From Isoetes taiwanensis (lineage: Eukaryota > Streptophyta > Lycopodiopsida > Isoetales > Isoetaceae): a DNA stretch of 64,000 nucleotides. Below the pieces are notes generated by a model. It had not been told where the DNA came from. It did not search any database and was given only the letters and a program-made list of their open reading frames with translations. Below, one piece after another: positions 23,894-34,746 of this stretch. Location: contig JAJEKV010000010.1 of the NCBI GenBank assembly GCA_021234155.1, positions 8,359,185 to 8,423,184 of the forward strand, in the 5' to 3' direction. The translations under genes were made by a program, and so were the position numbers. The first letter of the stretch is position 1; every line of letters begins with the position of its first letter.

Positions 23894-24124
23894 TTGAAGA
23901 ACCCCTCTCTTCCCCGCCATCGATTTCCTTGCCCAATTCTCCTCTCGATTCCGATTCGTGAGGATGATGCCGATTTTGAAGAGGAGGGAGTTGAGCTCCT
24001 CCTCGATTCCTCCGATTCTCAAGAGGAGGAAGAGGAGGAGTTGGAGGAAGAGGAGGAGATGTCCTCCCAAGAGCATGAAAACCGGCTTCCGCCTGTGGTT
24101 GGCTTGACCACAAAAACAGAATGA
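23894..24124 (+). other. acidic low-complexity ORF, doubtful
   Basis: A 76-codon frame downstream of the first TATA box contains a run of about 20 Glu residues encoded by GAGGAGGAAGAG repeats. Purine-rich simple sequence opens frames on both strands here. A real protein is possible because the TATA box sits about 120 bases upstream, but no domain supports it. Confidence 0.2.
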
Positions 24125-24904
24125 AATCTCTAAGAAGAGGAGGAGGAGGAAGAGGAGGGGAGGAGGGGAGGAAGAGGATGAGGAGGAAGGTCGAGAATTG
24201 ACCCAGCTTTTAGAATGGCCGAGAGATGAGCCAGTTTGCATGTCCTGCTTTTATTTTTTTTTTTCACCTTTTCTTTCTTTTCTAACACCTTTCTTTTTTC
24301 TTCTTTGTTCCGTGACGGGAAGATCAATGATGCGATCCCTAAGCATCTTGTAAAGCCTTCGGCATTTTGTAAAGCCTTCTGCATTTTGTAAAGCCATTCT
24401 TGGCATCTCAGACATATCAATTTTGAATGAAATCAAACTGTTTCTTCACACACAGTTTCTCACAAAGAAATGCATGATGTAAAACAGTTTTCTTCAAACA
24501 GCTTTTTTTCAAACAGCTTTTTCTCAGACATAAAAATATTTTGAATGAAATCAAACCTGCTTTTCTCCAAGCATTTTGTCTCCAAAGTGTTTTCTCCAAA
24601 ATTTTGTCTCTCGTGATTTGTGTCAACAAAGTCTCGAAACACTATAAATCAATCACAAAGAAGATAGGAAATTTTCCTATACGACATAAAAACAATTCCC
24701 CCAACTCAACAAGTCATTTTTTTAGCCTTGATAATTTTGCCTTTAAAATTATTTTTAATTTAGCCTATATAAAATTTCGAAATTCTTTTTTTTTCGAATG
24801 CAATGAATGGAATAAAATGCCGTGAGAATTTATTGCATGAAATGCAATATTCTCCATATATACCATATACATGTCATGTCCGGGCGGAAGACCGTACGCC
24901 AGCG
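24125..24904. other. spacer with 17-18-bp minisatellite
   Basis: CATTTTGTAAAGCCTTC-like units repeat three to four times at 24341-24395. TTTGAATGAAATCAAAC occurs at about 24422 and 24541. No gene is seen. Confidence 0.5.
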
Positions 24905-24916
24905 CAAGTTAATTCA

Positions 24917-24985
24917 AGCAATCAATTATTCACGCTAACTTATTTCTAATTGTGCCTATATAAATCCATTTTACGCTCTCAAAGT
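24917..24985 (+). promoter_or_regulatory. TATA promoter, copy 2
   Basis: TATATAAA at 24957-24964 within the same context as copy 1. Downstream a plausible leader is split by introns (TTG|GTGAGC near 25060, TTCTCAG|AGCATCC near 25147, AAG|GTTAGT near 25277) before the ATG at 25312. Confidence 0.5.
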
Positions 24986-25311
24986 TCCTACATTTTCTTC
25001 CTTCCTTCATACGATTTTGGCTTGGCTTTTTCTCACTGTGGTTTGATCCGCCCCCAAATCTTGGTGAGCAGATTTATATTCATCAATGTTAGATGTTTGG
25101 TTTCGCAATTCCTAACTTACTAAAAAGACTCCACCTTTTGTTCTCAGAGCATCCAGAAGCAGAGGACATCGGAGACTCGTAATTAAAACCAAAAGCGAGA
25201 GGACTAAGGTCTGCGAATCGAAAAGCCTCCTAATTAAAACCACAAGCATCTATCCTCCTTTCAAATTCGTAACTCAAGGTTAGTTTTCATTTAGTTTTAA
25301 GTATCATCTCA

Positions 25312-25356
25312 ATGGCAGGTTTAATCCAAGAAGACAAGCTTTTGCATTTGCTCGAG
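25312..25356 (+). CDS. candidate first coding exon of an unknown gene
   Basis: ATG at 25312 opens MAGLIQEDKLLHLLE and is followed directly by a donor, CTCGAG|GTAGGA. It lies about 350 bases downstream of TATA copy 2, after a leader with donor and acceptor pairs. I infer that it starts a plus-strand gene whose later pieces are the coding-like blocks at 27293, 27966-29011, 29311-30342 and 31483-32049, but the junctions are not proven. The product is unrecognised. The following intron-like sequence carries the CACGC palindromes. Confidence 0.35.
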
Positions 25357-27292
25357 GTAGGAGGGAAGTGATGATGTTTATGAAAACCGTAATAGTTTTT
25401 TATAAACTTCATCCGCTTTTTTGTTTCGAGTAAATTCTTGAGTTTCTCTTCCTGAATTAATCATGCTATTGCATGCAAGTTTCTATTATGAATGTGTAGT
25501 AGAAAGCATTAGAAAAATCGAAGATAATATTTGAAACACGCTAAGCGTGTTTTAGGGTAATCTTAGTTTTTCAACATGAATACACGCCGCAAGGTATTCA
25601 TTCAGGGAGGGAGAAAAAAACATGTACGATAGATAAGTAAATAGATAAAGGCCGTGCAATTATTTACACGTCAAGTTATCAATGCACGAAGCCGTGTATA
25701 GTTTTTCCTATATAGCGCTTTACACCGAGCGTGCAAACAATTGTATCCCTACTTTCAACTTTTACTTAAACACGCCGCGTGTCTCTTAGTTTCTAAGTTT
25801 ATAAATAAAGAAATATAACACGCCAGCGAATGATACTCGGCCACTTCCTATTGATAGATGCCGTTACATTAATCACCCTGGTTGGTGACGAAGATGGATT
25901 GAATTACATTTGGGCCAAGAATCACACAGCCCAGCTCCGGGGCCCTCCAATCTCCAAATCAGTTGAACCGCAAAAGCAGCACCGGTCAAGCCGGAGCACA
26001 CCCTTGCAACCCCCGAGTACTTGGATCAAGTAATGATGATGGCAGCAGAGCGCAGGTGGCAATGATAGATCTCGGGCTCGGGGCCCTTGCACCGCATTAT
26101 GAGGCTCGCCCTCTTATCTAATCACTTCGAGAATGCAAGACATGCATTGATCGAGAGTGAATCTCGATCCGTCGCCACCGAGATTCAAAATGAGGAGTCG
26201 CGTTTCTTAGTGGTTAGCCTCTATGCCCTGATGCCCCAACACGAACCACTACCACAAAGCAGGTATAATGATGCAATGGAGATGGCTCAACCAATGGAAC
26301 CACTACAAGGCGCTATATACGATGCATTGAGGTTCAACCAATGGAGCAGGAGGTGGGAGGGAGGAGGAGCAGGAGGTGGAGGTGGGAGCAGGGGGTGGTG
26401 GAGCTAGAGCCCGGTGTTTTTGCCGGGGTTTTACCGTAAGAATTCACTATGCCCCGCAATGGAAATGGAGATCGATAGCCCGCCTACTCAAGACCTGGCT
26501 TGAAACAAAGAGGTCCGGGATTTTGTCCGGTTTATCCAGCTTTATCCGCATTATATACAATTGTAATCTTTTCCAATGAATACAACAAATTTTGTCTACT
26601 TCTATATTTCTACAATGTAAAACATGTTACATACCTTTTTTAGCGTTTCTTGGCCATGCAACAAATGTTCCAACACTTTCTCCAACCGTATCCCCACCGG
26701 GTGTCTCATGAGGTAAAGCTTCATCCATAGCGCAAAGAAGCTAATCATCGTAACTCTGGACATACTTATCCCCGAAATTTTAATTCCATGACAAGCATAC
26801 CGGATCGATGGAGTCGATCTTGCATAATCCTACTTTCCTTTTCTTTTGTAGTTAACATGAAACATTCATCTTCGACAATCGCAGAAAATTGCTATTCGTA
26901 CACCTACTATTGGAAATTAATGTTCAAGCTATTGAATGAGATGAGTACCCGCACTTCAGAGCCATTCTTGAGAAGCTGATTTGAGTCTCCCGTTGATTTG
27001 AGAAGTCGGGCGCTTATGGAAACTCCTCGCCCGAAAATTCGAATTAGAAGAAAGATTAGGTTAACTACGCTTAGGCGGATAAATTTATGATTTTAAAAAC
27101 TTAATGAAAGAAGCTCCATGGACGGGTCTTCGCTATTATTATTTGTATGTGTCAAGAATATTTCAAACCGATTTTGTGTTTTCTTGAAATTCAAATTTCT
27201 ATTTCTCGTGACAGTAGAAAAAGCTATTTCTTCGAGGAGCTCGAAAGGCCAGATCCGAAATTTTACCTTCCGACTGCTACTAGGCTTAATTC
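25357..27292 (+). other. intron-like region with CACGC-N3-GCGTG palindromes and gly-rich ORF
   Basis: Palindrome-like CACGC...GCGTG motifs occur at about 25539, 25585, 25722, 25771 and 25820. Two frames, 25830-26033 and 26087-26407, are open but unrecognised. The second ends in a Gly-rich stretch from GGAGGAGCAGGAGGTGGAGG-type simple sequence near 26345-26400. I cannot tell whether these are exons. Confidence 0.3.
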
Positions 27293-27430
27293 TGAGATGT
27301 CTTCTAAAGCGAATCGAGGTCGAGGCGACGGGCGCAGGAGGCGGTGGAAGAGGAATTCTAAACCCGCTCTTCTCAAGTTTCTCGTGAGGACGCTGATCAG
27401 AATACACAGAATACACGTAACCCTATTCAA
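27293..27430 (+). other. candidate exon encoding Arg-rich peptide
   Basis: ATG at 27299 opens MSSKANRGRGDGRRRRWKRN. A donor-like CAAG|GTATTT follows near 27430. The basic peptide could be a nuclear localisation or nucleic-acid-binding segment. No family is recognised. It precedes another cluster of CACGC palindromes (27780, 27820). Confidence 0.3.
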
Positions 27431-27899
27431 GGTATTTAATTTTGCCACGTATACACAACCGTGGTGGAGAGAGTATTATGCTTGCATGAATTTGAGATAT
27501 TTCCTTTCACTTAATATGCTTTGCATGAGTTTGAGTTATTATGCTTTGCATGAATTTTAAGTATTAACATCGCTTAATGCTCGATTGTCCGCTCTCGAAC
27601 ATAATTTTGCTCCGCTTTATATATAGAATATAGCGTGTTAGACAGTTGGAGATAGCAATGTTCAATGAGGTTAAATAGTGTGAAATATGGATTCATGAAG
27701 GGTATGTAGCTTAAAAATGTGGATGCAAAATAATTTAGTTTCAAATTAACGATAGCATGGTCAATAATAGAGATACCAACACGCCAAGCGTGATTTGTAC
27801 TAATTTAGGTTTAAATGCACACGCCAAAGCGTGATCTCTTGTTCTGAAAAGTACTCTAAAAGTGCTCATCTTCATTTGCGGTCTTTCAAGAGGAAGAAA

Positions 27900-29011
27900 A
27901 CCCCTACTAATTCGGTTCTAATCCCCGCCAAGAAAGCAAGGGCGAGACGACCCGCAAGCGGTACCATATGATCTCACCTTAGATGATGAAGGGTCATTCT
28001 TATAGCAACCATCGACCACGGCCGCCTCAAGAGGAAATGGACGAGGGTGTCGAGTGGTACGCTGACCTTGCCAAGACAAATGGCAAGCTCGACTTAACTC
28101 TCTTCTCGAGGAAAAAGGAAGCGCACAAGATGGCCAAACAAGGGATCCTAATCTCTTGTGGAGGAAGAGGATGACACCCACCGCAAATTGCTCTTGGAGA
28201 TTACGTAAGCGTAAGAAAGATCCGCCGGACTTACTCACCGAGAGCTACCGCATACAAGGATACGCTCATGAAGACGATGTGAACGGTGAGACATGTTTTA
28301 AGTATGGTTGGCCAACCAATGTAGCGCTTACGCCAATATCTATTTGCCAAGGGGTTACAAACCGCATGTAGAGGCATGTTCACTAAAACCGACACCAAGT
28401 CACTATTTGCGCAAGTTAGGGAATTAGCTGACTTGAAAGCTTCTAAAAGGGTCCTAGATCTAGGGAAGAATGTTCAACCCGGCTTGTCGGCTGCATGGAG
28501 GCTTCGCTTTTGAGAATGAACAGACGAGTGGCGCAGCTTTGAGGCCATGAACAAGTTTGAATAAGTATCACGACCATTATCCATTGGGTCTTAAGGAAAC
28601 CTTTATGATCCATGTGAAGTCCCTCATCCGTTCACCAAGCTCCATTTATGTTAGCAGAGATATGATCCAAAGACATGCCATGGAGATTGTTCGTGAGCAT
28701 GATTAGTAATCCAGTCAAAATGCCTATGCCGGGATGTGCTACCTTGGGATATGATCTCGAACAAGCTTTGCTGTGGGACTAACGTCCCGTGAGCTATTAT
28801 CAAGTGATGATATTAAATATGTCATCATCGACGGCAAAGATTCCGTTGAGGCACAAAAGGCCATCATCAGCAAAAGTAACAAACAGCCAAAAGTGTTCTA
28901 CAATCACTATGCGTATAGGAGGTGTCAGATCTTGGATGCCAATACTTCACCGCAGATTTGGTCGAGATTAGTGCAACTTTGAATGAAATGGGAAGACATT
29001 TCTATACAAAA
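27900..29011 (+). pseudogene. unrecognised coding-like block, frame-broken
   Basis: Several plus-strand frames with natural amino-acid composition follow each other with shifts: KKTPTNSVLIPAKKARARRP (27898-27957), a stretch with EEMDEGVEWYADLAKTNGKL (28034 on), KDPPDLLTESYRIQGYAHED, RELADLKASKRVLDLGKNVQ (near 28420), HYPLGLKETFMIHVKSLIRS (near 28575), and IDGKDSVEAQKAIISKSNKQ. The block ends at ATACAAAAG|GTAATC near 29011, a good donor. I do not recognise the protein. The frame shifts could be decay or assembly error. Confidence 0.4.
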
Positions 29012-29310
29012 GGTAATCAACCCGGTTTCATAAATTGTATTCACGCCAAAAAAGTTAACCAATTCACCCACGCCAGGCGCGTTTTGAATCAATCGAATTC
29101 ACGCGCGCGTTTTCAAGTCAACCAATTGATTTGAAAACACCGGGCGTTCATTGATTTTGAAACACGCCTTTTGGTTTGATTTGAAAGCACGCGGCGGAAT
29201 TGCATTAGTAACTTTATTCATTTCACGCCAGTGCGGATTTTTCTTCATCAATTCTATTCAAATCCGCCCGTGTTTCTATTCTATGATACCGATTCAATGT
29301 CCGTATTGCA
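29012..29310 (+). repeat. intronic cluster of CACGC/GCGTG imperfect palindromes
   Basis: Between a donor at 29011 and an acceptor TATTGCAG|TCC near 29310, about seven CACGCC/GGCG-type motifs lie 25-45 bases apart, each followed by TTTGAA- or TTGATT-like sequence. See the matching finding. Confidence 0.5.
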
Positions 29311-30342
29311 GTCCATACGTTGAACAACCGCACCACGTCAACAATGGGTGGAATATGGTTGCCCATTGCCCACCGCATTGCGGTCAAAGTCCGAGGCATT
29401 CAAGCCACCGGAGATGGACTCGTCCGCACAATTATACAGGAGAAGAAGAAGACCGCAAGAAAATCAAAGAAAAAGGTGGTGATGACATTGCGTATCCTTC
29501 GAAAGCTCATCCAAATAGTCGACCAACACTCGTATAAGATTGTGTTTTGTAAGGAGGCGTATGGCTCAAGTGGAATGAATTCTGGGCGCTTATGCACAAG
29601 GGAAGTCGCGATACTATGGGTAGGGTGCCTCTTGTTGATGTAAGCATCTTTGACTTGAATGTGACGAGATGAGAAAGACTCGGGGGCTAGACGAATCCGA
29701 GACCATTTGGGTTTTAGACCGCTTAAAGAAGGAAGTCTTATACAAGAAGGGTGCTTTCACCAAGGATAGGATGTCCTTCGTTGAGTCTTCGCAGTCATGT
29801 AAAGGATGTAATGACAATGAAGTCACCGTAGGAGCCGAGTTACAAAGGCTATCGGGATGTGGCATTATCCTCGAAATTGGATTGCCGGACAAATACAAGG
29901 TCAAGAATGATGACATCAAGAAGTTTGTATTCTGGTCAAAGGACTTCCTAAAGAATTGGAAGGCTAAAAATACAAAACATAAGGAGACTCTACCCCTAAG
30001 GTGCACCGGGCCGAGTTGAGAAGAAAAGTGGCCCTTGTGAAGAAGATTACCGGAGAAGACGACATTAATCGCCCAAAATTCGGCCCATTGGGTACAAAGG
30101 TCTCTTGCGATTCAACTTCGGCCTTAAAAATATATCACTCTTTGTGTTGGACAGCCAGGGGTGGGAGAGGAGATATGGGCATGAACCGTAAGGACTACAG
30201 AGCTTCTTTACCACCAGATAGGATTGACAACCGAGAGGTCCTTCACTATTGTCATCGTTTGTCCTTGTGTGAGTCACATCCGCATGCACTATCTGCTGCT
30301 CATGATCCGGAGTGCCCAAAGTTATTAGGGAGGGATGCCTAA
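29311..30342 (+). pseudogene. second unrecognised coding-like block
   Basis: After the acceptor near 29310, coding texture runs through GIQATGDGLVRTIIQEKKKT (29390), HSYKIVFCKEAYGS, WNEFWALMHKGSRDTMGRVP, then a longer frame 29669-30019 (DESETIWVLDRLKKEVLYKK; GCGIILEIGLPDKYKVKNDD) and 30001-30342. Frames change at least three times. No domain is recognised. It sits between the block ending at 29011 and the HAD domain at 31.5 kb, in the same orientation, so it may belong to the same gene. Confidence 0.4.
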
Positions 30343-31482
30343 TATATGATGTTAAGGATAATGAGTCACAACGTAACGGAAGATGGCACATGTGATCTTT
30401 ATTATGATATCCATGTTTGCCGACGAGGAATATGATATTGCTAAGGCCAAGGGGTGACAATAGCGCTGCATGGGAATGTTTTCTTCTTCTAGATGATCCG
30501 ACTTAAGAACTATATTCTTTCATAATGGATCGGGATCACGTAATCAGGATGAGTCGAAGAGGATGAGGATCGGGACCCTCCCCTAAGTGGGGAAATCAAG
30601 CACGAAGCTACAAACTAAGGAGAAGGGCCCCTTAAATAAAAAATGGATTTCCGCCTATGGTCGCTTACCTCCGGAGGCATTTGCTCCAATTGATACAACC
30701 GCTTGAGCTTCATGTTGAGGTTATATTGCCCGAGAGGCTCTTATGGGTGCAAGAAGATGTCATCGCTTTGTGAGTGATGAGCAGCCAAAGACTTTCTTGA
30801 ACCATTCCTCATGCATGTGCTTGCCAAGTCTCCCAAAGGCCCTTATGGCAACCCTCGAAATCATCAGCAATCAAAAGTCTCAGAGACTTGTCCAATTCGA
30901 AAGTGGACGCTGTTCTCGAGAGGGAACTAGTAATCTGCCGGGATAAGGAAAGCGAAAGAATGAACAAATAGTCGCTAAACCGGTTGCTCAAAGTACCGTG
31001 GATGGCGGCGAACTTAGGGAATATCCTTGCCCACATTGCGGGTGATGCAAGCAACAATAGAGTAGATTCACAGTTAACAATGAAATAATTGACAGGAAAA
31101 CCAAAATGAAGGCAACGCGGGCTCTAGTGATTCACGTTTGCCAAATCAATAGTAAAATAATGTCGGGCCAGAAAGGACGCAATGAACTAATAGAAAATAA
31201 CAATTCTAACAAATGAAGAAGACCTAAGATTAAGGGTGGCGGAGGGGAGAATGACGATGACGGGCAATTAAACTCAAGATGATAGGTATGGCCTTGCCGA
31301 CGAAATAGCGCCACGCCAGTGATTTAATTTGTATTACCTTTGAATTAAATCGCCCAAGCGTGCTTTGATTATTTTTCGTTGTCAAACTAAATCACGCCGA
31401 AGCGATTTGGTTATGACTATTTCAAATCACGCCATGGCGCTTTTGTATTGTTTGTGTTATCGTATCTTGCTGACCGGGATAC
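30343..31482. other. mostly non-coding, CACGC palindromes near the end
   Basis: No recognisable domain. CACGCC/GGCG-type motifs recur at about 31313, 31350, 31392 and 31428, just upstream of the HAD block. Confidence 0.35.
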
Positions 31483-32049
31483 ATGTTTGATGTTTCAGCT
31501 TCCATTGCGCTTTCTAAGAAGGTTGTGGTGTTCGACCTAAACGGAGTCCTTTGCAAGACTTTTCCTAAAAATAAAGTGGCTAGAGAACAGCTTTCATCGA
31601 CACCAGTAGAATCAAACACCAAGTGGATCTATCCGCTGGCCGCACTTGAAGGAGATGCTAGACGAGGCATTCGTGTTATTTCGAGTTGGTATTTGGTCAT
31701 CCATGGAACTAAGGAACATCAAGGATACTTTGGAGGCACCGGGGAAATGCGTAGAAATTGGTTGACCCTTTGGGATCGAACAAATGTGTGAAGTTCACTA
31801 ATCCCAAGGATCCAACAGTAAGCCTATCTTCATCAAACACTTGAGTAACATGATGGACTAACTTGGTATCGAGAATAAGGATGATATAATCATAGTGGAT
31901 GATGATGCTCTCAAATGCTTCTACAATCAAACACAAGCCCTCGAATCCACCATCTTACGATCCAAAAACTTTGGGACAGATGATTTTCTGGTGAAGTTTG
32001 TGTCTATTATGCATAATTTGGCTATGGGGATGACGGGGGTGAAGTGTTA
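31483..32049 (+). pseudogene. FCP1/NIF-like HAD phosphatase domain, frame-broken
   Basis: Three signatures of FCP1-type HAD phosphatases appear in order: motif I VVVFDLNGVLC (31522-31554, Asp nucleophile present, DLNG in place of the usual DxDGT), motif II region VGIWSSMELRNIKD (31688 on), and motif III IIVDDDALKCFYNQ (31886 on). They lie in different frames. One shift falls near 31640 and at least one more in 31770-31830, and stops occur between. Canonical members dephosphorylate protein Ser/Thr residues such as RNA polymerase II CTD. The DLNG variant is common in plant paralogues of unknown substrate. It may be the 3' end of the gene starting at 25.3 kb. Confidence 0.6.
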
Positions 32050-32765
32050 GATTCGCACCTTAACTGGATAGAACGGCCGACATGGAACCACACCTTTGTT
32101 AAATACGGGAAAAACATGGATTGATCCCTTAATGTTTTATTGGAATATATGATATTTTTGTATGATATTTGTGCCATGTATCGATAATTTCGAAGTCCGA
32201 ATTGCCTCGCAAATAATGCAATTTGTTATTATCAAACCTAATATTATCATCTATTGAGCAAGCAATATTTGTCTCATCTATGTTAGCAACTTGCTCTTTC
32301 ATTTCTCGCATATTTCAATTCAGATATGAAAAGTCACACGCGAATCGCAACCTTATGTTATTTTTGAAGTCCAAAAAAAAAGATTAAAAAAAACAAAAAC
32401 CCCCTAGAAGACAATAGCAGGTTGGCGTGATTTTGGAGTTGACATAATCCCAATTTAATTGGATGATGGTTTAAACCTTAATAATCATCTTTTACCTTCT
32501 ATCCAAGAACACTGCACATGGAATGGAATACCCCTGCTGCAGACGCATCTCGATACCAGACAAAGTCTCCTAACTAACTCTCCACTAGATCAGTTTCAAT
32601 GTGTGGAGTAACTGTGGCAATGAAGGAGAACAACTCCTCAGGAAAAAACCTATGCACAACTAAGGCTTCCCATAGTTCAGCATAGCTGCCCGCAATCCAA
32701 TCACAGGAGCATCGTCCCTTCAATCAATATCGTGAAGAATCTCATTCTAGGTTAGAGTTTGGGAA
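32050..32765. other. intergenic, no recognisable gene
   Basis: AT-rich sequence between the HAD fragment and the duplicated segment. Nothing identifiable. Confidence 0.4.
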
Positions 32766-33480
32766 GGAATATATGGTCTAGGGGGTGGAATGGTTGCTAG
32801 GATGATTTATCATTTTTGGCCTCACATTGAGTTGCATGGATGGGAGCTTGACCCTGCACTAATAGCTATGGCAAGGAAATTTTTCGATTTATCTGAGCTT
32901 GAGGAAGGAAAAGATGCATTAGAAGGTGTGCAGGAAAGCCGCGAGATAGATGCAAAGATGATTTATTTGATAAATCCAAGCTATAAACTTGATGTAGCTG
33001 AGAGAATGGACATGAAAGTTGAGGGATTCGAACACGACAGACATATTGATGCGAAACCGAAAGGTAGGTTAACTGTTCATATTGGAGATGCTTTGAGTCC
33101 AAATGCGACAATAGAAGGTGGATTTGCTGGTCTCATTGTGGATATGTTTTCGAAAGGTGTAGTCCTTCCAGAACTTCAAAAACCAAAAACATGGGTGCTA
33201 TTAAAGCAGAGGTTAAAACCGTGGCGTGGATTATGGTAAATTGTGGAGGAGCATGTGTTGAGTCCGAACTTGGTAAAGATGGTTTATTCAAAGATGCAAA
33301 AAACCCCGATGCCCTAGAGATAGCTTTTCCCCGACGTATTGAAGAGAAATGTTCGGCTTGGCGGTGATAATGTTGTTGCTTTGACTGGTTCATGCCCGAT
33401 ATAAGTAGATGGAGAAGAAGCCTTCCCAAGTGCTTGAAGGTTGGCTTGTCTGATTGGATTGAACATCAAGGAACTTCATG
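32766..33480 (+). pseudogene. spermidine-synthase-like methyltransferase, truncated copy 2
   Basis: Homology starts abruptly at GGAATATATGGTCT (32766), inside the SAM-binding glycine loop, so the N-terminal half is absent. The first 450 bases remain open (WPHIELHGWELDPALIAMAR, SELEEGKDALEG) and keep the Trp codon and the 13 bases that copy 1 lacks. From 33216 on, one-base losses break the frame (AAACCGTGGCGTGG against AAACCTGGTGGCAGG in copy 1; GACTGGTTC against GACTGGGTTC). It is 5'-truncated by duplication and cannot encode a whole enzyme. Confidence 0.85.
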
Positions 33481-33667
33481 ATTTTGAAAGCATATTTTTG
33501 CTGGTTAATTAGAAACACTATCATCATTATGAAGAATCAACATTAAGTTTGTATCAAAGCAATGAGCAACCGATAATAGGCATGGTGAGTTAGTCTATGA
33601 CAAATGTCGATATTCAAAAGAGGTCTATAGCCCTAATGATTACTATGTTCAAGTTCTTTCCAGATTG

Positions 33668-34080
33668 ACATCAAAGGATGGCCAAACTTTCAAGAAAAAA
33701 AAATGCCATTCTAAGCATGCTCCAATGAAGAAATCCGTGGGAATAAATGGGTGATGTTTCATGCCTTTCTTTCCAACTGAAAGCAAGCCAAATTGCTTGC
33801 TATGATTATTCCGTTAATGGTGGAAATTTAATCAGATACTCCTCAAAAGCTTCAGTTTAACATGGCTCCACTAATGCTTGAAGAAAGAAAGGCGCAAACA
33901 GCACCCATTTATTCCCACCAGATTTCTTCATTGAGCATGCTTAGAATGGCATTTTTTTTTTGAAAGTTTGGGCATTTTTTTTGTGTTTTTGGGGTCGGGC
34001 TTGTTTGACTGCTATAATACTATGGGGACTAGTGCCCTTGTATGCTTTCAGATACACTCACTTTCCAAGCAGTAATATTC
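33668..34080. repeat. receptor-kinase-derived inverted repeat (fold-back)
   Basis: Arm A (33681-33774) and arm B (33881-33973) are reverse complements with about six differences in 94 bases. Weaker pairing extends outwards to about 33668 and 33985. The spacer is about 106 bases. Arm B and its 3' flank to about 34080 match the plus-strand sequence of the receptor kinase at roughly 6805-6975 (shared phrases ATTCCCACCAGATTT, GAGCATGCTTAGAAT, TTTGGGCAT, ATGCCCTTGT), which encodes kinase subdomains II-IV. Transcription would give a long hairpin partly complementary to the kinase mRNA. Confidence 0.8.
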
Positions 34081-34724
34081 TCTTTAAGAGAAGTTACCAC
34101 AATTGCAGACAGCTTAAGGGGAAGTTTTGCAATGGTGCGGTGGGTTCATTTCTTGTAGATATTTATTATTTTTGATGGAATATGTAGTAGCAGGATCCAA
34201 AATGTGGCATAGTCACGAGACAAGCACTAGTCCCCGCTCTTTTGCTTTTTATTGCATTGAGGATAGAGAGGAGTCACTTTCATTTCCATGCTTTTTCCTC
34301 CGCAGTTATCCAAGATAAGAGACGAATTCCAATAGGGATGAGCTTTTTGCATGTAGAAATATAAAGTCACTTTTTTTCCGTATGAATGTGTGACGACGAC
34401 CGCCATAGAAGCTCGACTCTAGCCCTGTGTTTGGTTCTATATGATGTGATTGAAGGGGCGCTTCATGTCATTTGATTCCTAGACATTTTACCTAAGTCGC
34501 AAAGAAATAAAATTGAGGAGGTATTTTTTGATAAATGATGATATCAATGCCCCTCAGTATTACTTAAGGAAATTTTGATTTATCTCAACTTGAGGTAATC
34601 TCATCCGGGTGGACTAAGTTGAGGGATCGCTAATTGCTTTTATAGGAGATGCCTCTGTAACTGTGGAGGTGGATTTGCAGGTTTGATTGTGGATATATTT
34701 CTAGGAACAAGGTTGCATATTAAG

Positions 34725-34746
34725 CGGGAGTGTTGCAGCACTCCCG
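34725..34746. repeat. perfect 8-bp GC hairpin
   Basis: CGGGAGTG (34725-34732), loop TTGCAG, CACTCCCG (34739-34746), just beyond the end of the segmental duplication. A CTAA 14 bases downstream could suggest a Helitron end, but the match is weak. Confidence 0.5.

Larger units (their letters stand above)
32766..34707 (+). repeat. segmental duplication, copy 2
   Basis: Counterpart of 3211-5152, ending at TTTCTAGGAAC (34707), after which GTTGCATATT begins unrelated sequence. It includes the decayed second methyltransferase fragment and, unlike copy 1, the receptor-kinase-derived fold-back at 33668-34080. Confidence 0.85.

Noticed and set aside
23894-24124. Acidic nuclear protein gene
   Set aside because: The frame is open mainly because of GAG/GAA simple repeats, and overlapping frames are open on the opposite strand too; kept only as a doubtful ORF.
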